Below, piece after piece: positions 5,699 to 8,406 of a DNA stretch of 8,406 nucleotides; position 1 is the first letter of the stretch, and each line of letters begins with the position of its first letter. A program made the translations under genes and the position numbers. The stretch spans positions 1 to 8,406 of the forward strand of contig WGCB01000205.1 of NCBI GenBank assembly GCA_015494005.1. The letters run 5' to 3'. Below the pieces are notes generated by a model. The model ran no database searches, was not told where the DNA came from, and saw nothing but the letters and a program-made list of their open reading frames with translations. This stretch comes from Caldilineaceae bacterium (GTDB taxonomy: Bacteria; Chloroflexota; Anaerolineae; Caldilineales; Caldilineaceae).

Positions 5699-7021
5699 AT
5701 GCAAAGGAAATTCACACTTGTAGCCGCCTTGATCCTGGTGCTGGCCCTGCTGCTTTCGGCCTGCGCCGCGCCCGCGGCCCCGCCTGCACCGGCCCAGGAA
5801 GAGGCGGCCCCCGCAGCGGAGGAAGCGGCCCCCGCGGAGGAAGCCGCCCCCACGGAAGAGGCCGCACCGGCAGAGGAAGAGGCCGCGCCGGCAGAAGCGG
5901 CGGCCGGACCCAAGCTGGTCATCTGGGCGGACTCCACCCGGGCCCCGGCTCTGGAGGCCCTGGCCGCGGACTTCGAAGCCGAGTACGGCGCCAGCATCGA
6001 GATCGTGGAGGTGGGCTTCGGCGACATCCGGGACCAGTTCAAGGTGGCCGCGCCGGCCGGTGAGGGCCCGGACATCATCATCGGCGCCCACGACTGGCTG
6101 GGCGAGCTGGTGGTGAACGGCCTCCTGGAGCCCCTGGACCTGGGCGACAAGGCGGACCAGTTCCTGGATGCCGCGGTCCAGGCCTTCGTCTACGAGGGCA
6201 AGCTCTACGGCATGCCCTACGCCACCGAGAACGTGGCCTTCGTCTACAACCCGGAGATCGTAGCCGACCCCCCCACCACCTGGAGCGAGGTGCGGGAGAT
6301 GGCCGCGGAGCTGGAGGGTGAAGGCGTGGTGGAGCAGGCCTACGTCCTCCAGGAAGGGGACCCCTACCACTTCTTCCCCATCCAGACCGCCTTCGGTGGC
6401 TACGTCTTCGGCCTGACCGAGGAGGGCTACGACCCCAACGACGTGGGCATCGACAGCCCGGGTTCCATCGCCGCGGCCAAGTGGCTGGACCAGATGGTCA
6501 AGGAGGGGCACCTGAAGGCCGGCGTGGACTGGGAGACCATGCACGCCATGTTCGAGAGCGGCAAGTCGGCCATGTTCATCACTGGCCCCTGGGCCCTGCC
6601 CCGCATCCGGGAGTCGGGCATCCCCTACGCCATCACTACCCTGCCCGGCGAAGTGCAGGATGCCCAGCCCTTCCTGGGCGTCCAGGGCTTCATGGTGAGC
6701 GCCTTCAGCGAGAACGCCCTGCTGGCCCAGACCTTCCTGCTGGACTTCGTGGCCACCCCCGAGACCATGCAGGCCATCTTCGAGGCGGATCCTCGCCCCT
6801 CCGCCTTCCTGCCCGTGCGGGAGGCCATGGACGATCCGGACCTCCAGGGATTTGCCGCGGCCGGGGCCAACGGCCTGCCCATGCCGGCCATCCCCGAGAT
6901 GTCCGCGGTCTGGGCCTCCTGGGGTGACGCCATCACCCTCATCTTCAACCAGGCCGAGGATCCGGAAGTGGCCTTCAAGAACGCCGCTGAGCAGATCCGA
7001 GCCGCCATCGCCGGCGAATAA
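5699..7021 (+). CDS. malE: Maltose/maltodextrin ABC transporter substrate-binding lipoprotein (MalE-like)
   Basis: The extracytoplasmic receptor captures maltose or maltodextrins and delivers them to MalF/MalG. It has 440 residues. A lipoprotein signal peptide occupies 1-21 (basic QRK, hydrophobic core, lipobox LSAC) with the lipidated cysteine at C22. An Ala/Glu/Pro linker fills 23-70, and the mature domain starts at KLVIWAD (72-78). MalE-like landmarks are GLLEPLDL (141-148), [19 protein letters not shown] (170-188), a [15 protein letters not shown] segment (248-262), [19 protein letters not shown] (285-303), [12 protein letters not shown] (324-335) and [18 protein letters not shown] (395-412). 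Each aligns by eye with its counterpart in E. coli MalE. The lipid anchor and linker suit an organism without a conventional periplasm; enteric MalE is soluble. Its stop overlaps the malF ATG by one base. The exact oligosaccharide preference, and possible trehalose or sucrose use, cannot be settled by reading. Confidence 0.92.
   Translation: MQRKFTLVAALILVLALLLSACAAPAAPPAPAQEEAAPAAEEAAPAEEAAPTEEAAPAEEEAAPAEAAAGPKLVIWADSTRAPALEALAADFEAEYGASIEIVEVGFGDIRDQFKVAAPAGEGPDIIIGAHDWLGELVVNGLLEPLDLGDKADQFLDAAVQAFVYEGKLYGMPYATENVAFVYNPEIVADPPTTWSEVREMAAELEGEGVVEQAYVLQEGDPYHFFPIQTAFGGYVFGLTEEGYDPNDVGIDSPGSIAAAKWLDQMVKEGHLKAGVDWETMHAMFESGKSAMFITGPWALPRIRESGIPYAITTLPGEVQDAQPFLGVQGFMVSAFSENALLAQTFLLDFVATPETMQAIFEADPRPSAFLPVREAMDDPDLQGFAAAGANGLPMPAIPEMSAVWASWGDAITLIFNQAEDPEVAFKNAAEQIRAAIAGE
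5798..5902 (+). repeat. GC-rich tandem repeat encoding an (EEAAPA)n linker in MalE
   Basis: Codons 34-68 of the malE-like gene encode about six degenerate copies of a 5-7 residue unit, EEAAPA with variants EEAAPT and EEEAAPA. The DNA is built on GAGGAAGCGGCCCCCGCG with synonymous changes, so the copies are not very recent. It makes a flexible acidic tether between the lipid anchor and the sugar-binding domain. Copy number may vary between strains. Confidence 0.8.
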
Positions 7022-8406
7022 TGGCTAGCCCTGTCGTGAGTGGGAGGGGCGCTCGAGCGCCCCTCCGCTCCTTCACCGACCAGATCCTCCCCCTGATCCT
7101 GCGCCTGGGCGCCCTGGGCTTCATCGATGCCTTTACCCTCTTCTACATGCTGCCCCAGCTCTTCCGGGACGGGGTCTGGTACCTGGGCGTCACCATCGGT
7201 CTCATTACCCTGATCATCAACGTGGTCTTCCTGCGGGAGGACCTCTACCCCCTGCGCTGGATCTCCCCGGGCCTGGCCCTGATGATCCTCACGGTCATCT
7301 ACCCCATCGCCTTCACCGTCTACACTGCTTTCACCAACTACGGCGACGGCCATCTGCTCACCAAACAACAGGCCATCCAGATCATCACCCGAGAGCAGTA
7401 CCTGCCGGAAGGGGCCCCCACCTATCGCTGGACCCTCTACCAGGCCCCGGACGGCAAGCTGGCCCTCTGGCTTGTCCCCGCGGAGGGGGAAGGCCAGCCC
7501 CTCTTTGTCCCAGAGGAGGGGAAGCCGGAGCCGGTGGAGGGCGAGCCGCCGGAGAGCTTCCAGGAGTACCGGCGCCTGGAGCGGAAGGAGCTCATCGCCC
7601 TGCTGGGCCAGCTCCAGGAGAAGACCTTCGGCCAGCCGCCGGATGTCTTCAAGATCAGCTCGCCCAGCACCGCGGCCCAGTTCCAGCAGCGCTACGTCTA
7701 CGACCCGGCCCGGGATGTGATCGTCGACCAGGCCACGGGCAAGGTCTACCGCCCCATCCAGGGCACTTTCACCGCGGAGGACGGGGAGGAGCTGACCCCG
7801 GGCTTCCAGGTGGTGGTGGGCTGGCGGAACTTCCGCCGCCTCTTCACCAGCCCGGCTCTGCGCGGCCCCTTCATCGCGGTCTTCATCTGGACCGTGCTCT
7901 TCGCCACCTTCAGCGTGCTGACCACCTTTGCCCTGGGCCTCTTTCTGGCGGTGGTCTTCAACGCGCCGGACATGCCCCTGCGCAAGCTGACCCGCTCCAT
8001 GCTCCTCATCCCCTACGCCATCCCGGCCTTCATCAGCGTGCCCATCTGGGTCGGCCTGCTCAACCCCCACCTGGGCATCATCAGCCTGACCATGCAGGAC
8101 CTCTTCGGCTGGGCCCCGCCCTGGTTCTCGGACCCGTTCTGGGCCAAGGTGGGCATCATCCTGGTGAACCTGTGGCTCGGCTTCCCCTACATGTTCCTCA
8201 TCACCACCGGGGCGCTCCAGGCCATCCCCACGGACATCTACGAGGCCGCGGACATCGACGGGGCCAACGGCTGGCAGAAGTTCTGGTACCTGACCCTGCC
8301 CCTGCTGCTCATCTCTGTGGGGCCCTTGCTGGTGGCCTCTTTCGCCTTCAATTTCAACAATTTCGTCATCATCGACCTCTTCAACGAGGGCGGCCCACCC
8401 ATGAGC
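7021..8406 (+). CDS. malF: Maltose/maltodextrin ABC transporter permease MalF (3' truncated by window)
   Basis: The frame stays open from the ATG at 7021 to the window end: 462 codons, no stop. MalF is one of two membrane subunits forming the maltodextrin channel. Predicted helices are near 22-45, 53-71 and 83-104, then a large outside loop at about 106-280, then helices near 282-314, 326-346, 376-398 and 429-450. The EAA loop that contacts the ATPase is intact: E408-A409-A410, G414 and L426-P427. The loop and core match E. coli MalF by eye, including YRP (243-245), LTPGFQVVVGWRNFRRLF (258-275), PPWFSDP (366-372) and ASFAFNFNNFVIIDL (439-453). E. coli MalF has 514 residues, so perhaps 40-60 codons are missing. 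The start overlaps the malE stop (TAATG), and no ribosome site is visible, implying translational coupling. MalG should follow. Confidence 0.94.
   Translation, partial: MASPVVSGRGARAPLRSFTDQILPLILRLGALGFIDAFTLFYMLPQLFRDGVWYLGVTIGLITLIINVVFLREDLYPLRWISPGLALMILTVIYPIAFTVYTAFTNYGDGHLLTKQQAIQIITREQYLPEGAPTYRWTLYQAPDGKLALWLVPAEGEGQPLFVPEEGKPEPVEGEPPESFQEYRRLERKELIALLGQLQEKTFGQPPDVFKISSPSTAAQFQQRYVYDPARDVIVDQATGKVYRPIQGTFTAEDGEELTPGFQVVVGWRNFRRLFTSPALRGPFIAVFIWTVLFATFSVLTTFALGLFLAVVFNAPDMPLRKLTRSMLLIPYAIPAFISVPIWVGLLNPHLGIISLTMQDLFGWAPPWFSDPFWAKVGIILVNLWLGFPYMFLITTGALQAIPTDIYEAADIDGANGWQKFWYLTLPLLLISVGPLLVASFAFNFNNFVIIDLFNEGGPPMS

Noticed and set aside
6625..8070. Long minus-strand open frame (about 480 codons) opposite malE/malF
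   Set aside because: The opposite strand encodes clearly conserved MalE and MalF motifs throughout. The antisense translation is compositionally odd, with many His, Gly, Asp and Gln and no recognisable domain, as expected for a GC-rich shadow frame.
1..8406. Defence system, CRISPR array, prophage, tRNA or rRNA
   Set aside because: No spaced repeats, phage or nuclease-type genes beyond the metabolic dGTPase, and no cloverleaf or rRNA signature seen on either strand. The dGTPase has no partner genes suggesting an anti-phage role.

Overview
The window is high-GC DNA (roughly two thirds G+C by eye, not counted) with tightly packed genes. GC falls only in the control region near 4320-4540. Gene content and protein style suggest a Chloroflexota bacterium of the Caldilineae/Anaerolineae type: a lipoprotein with an Ala/Glu/Pro linker, a stand-alone mannose-1-phosphate guanylyltransferase, and a two-helix membrane protein of unknown function. 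That placement is inferred from general familiarity, not from a marker gene.

Region 1 (1-2946, plus strand). The first 18 bases look like a Tn5/Nextera mosaic end with one base missing, so the left edge is probably a contig end carrying adapter. Next come the 3' end of dprA, a complete manC-type gene making GDP-mannose, and a 506-codon gene for an unrecognised two-helix membrane protein. The three share a strand and have short gaps.

Region 2 (2947-4294). A short convergent spacer with small repeats separates region 1 from a minus-strand dGTPase-like HD phosphohydrolase gene (dgt).

Region 3 (4295-8406, plus strand). A 245-base divergent control region holds a perfect-consensus sigma-70 promoter (TTGACA, 17 bases, TATAAT). 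A near-perfect LacI-type palindromic operator lies just downstream of the expected transcription start. A LacI-family regulator, a maltose/maltodextrin-type binding lipoprotein (MalE-like) and the permease MalF follow in that order. MalF runs off the right edge without a stop. No terminator is visible between these genes, and malE and malF overlap by one base. The simplest reading is one regulator-first maltodextrin uptake operon in which the LacI protein represses its own promoter and the transporter genes. MalG and possibly glycosidase genes would be expected past the right edge.

I found no clearly new biological system. The most useful observations are the promoter/operator pair, the MalF with a full-length enterobacterial-style periplasmic loop, the unrecognised membrane protein beside manC, and the adapter remnant at the left edge.
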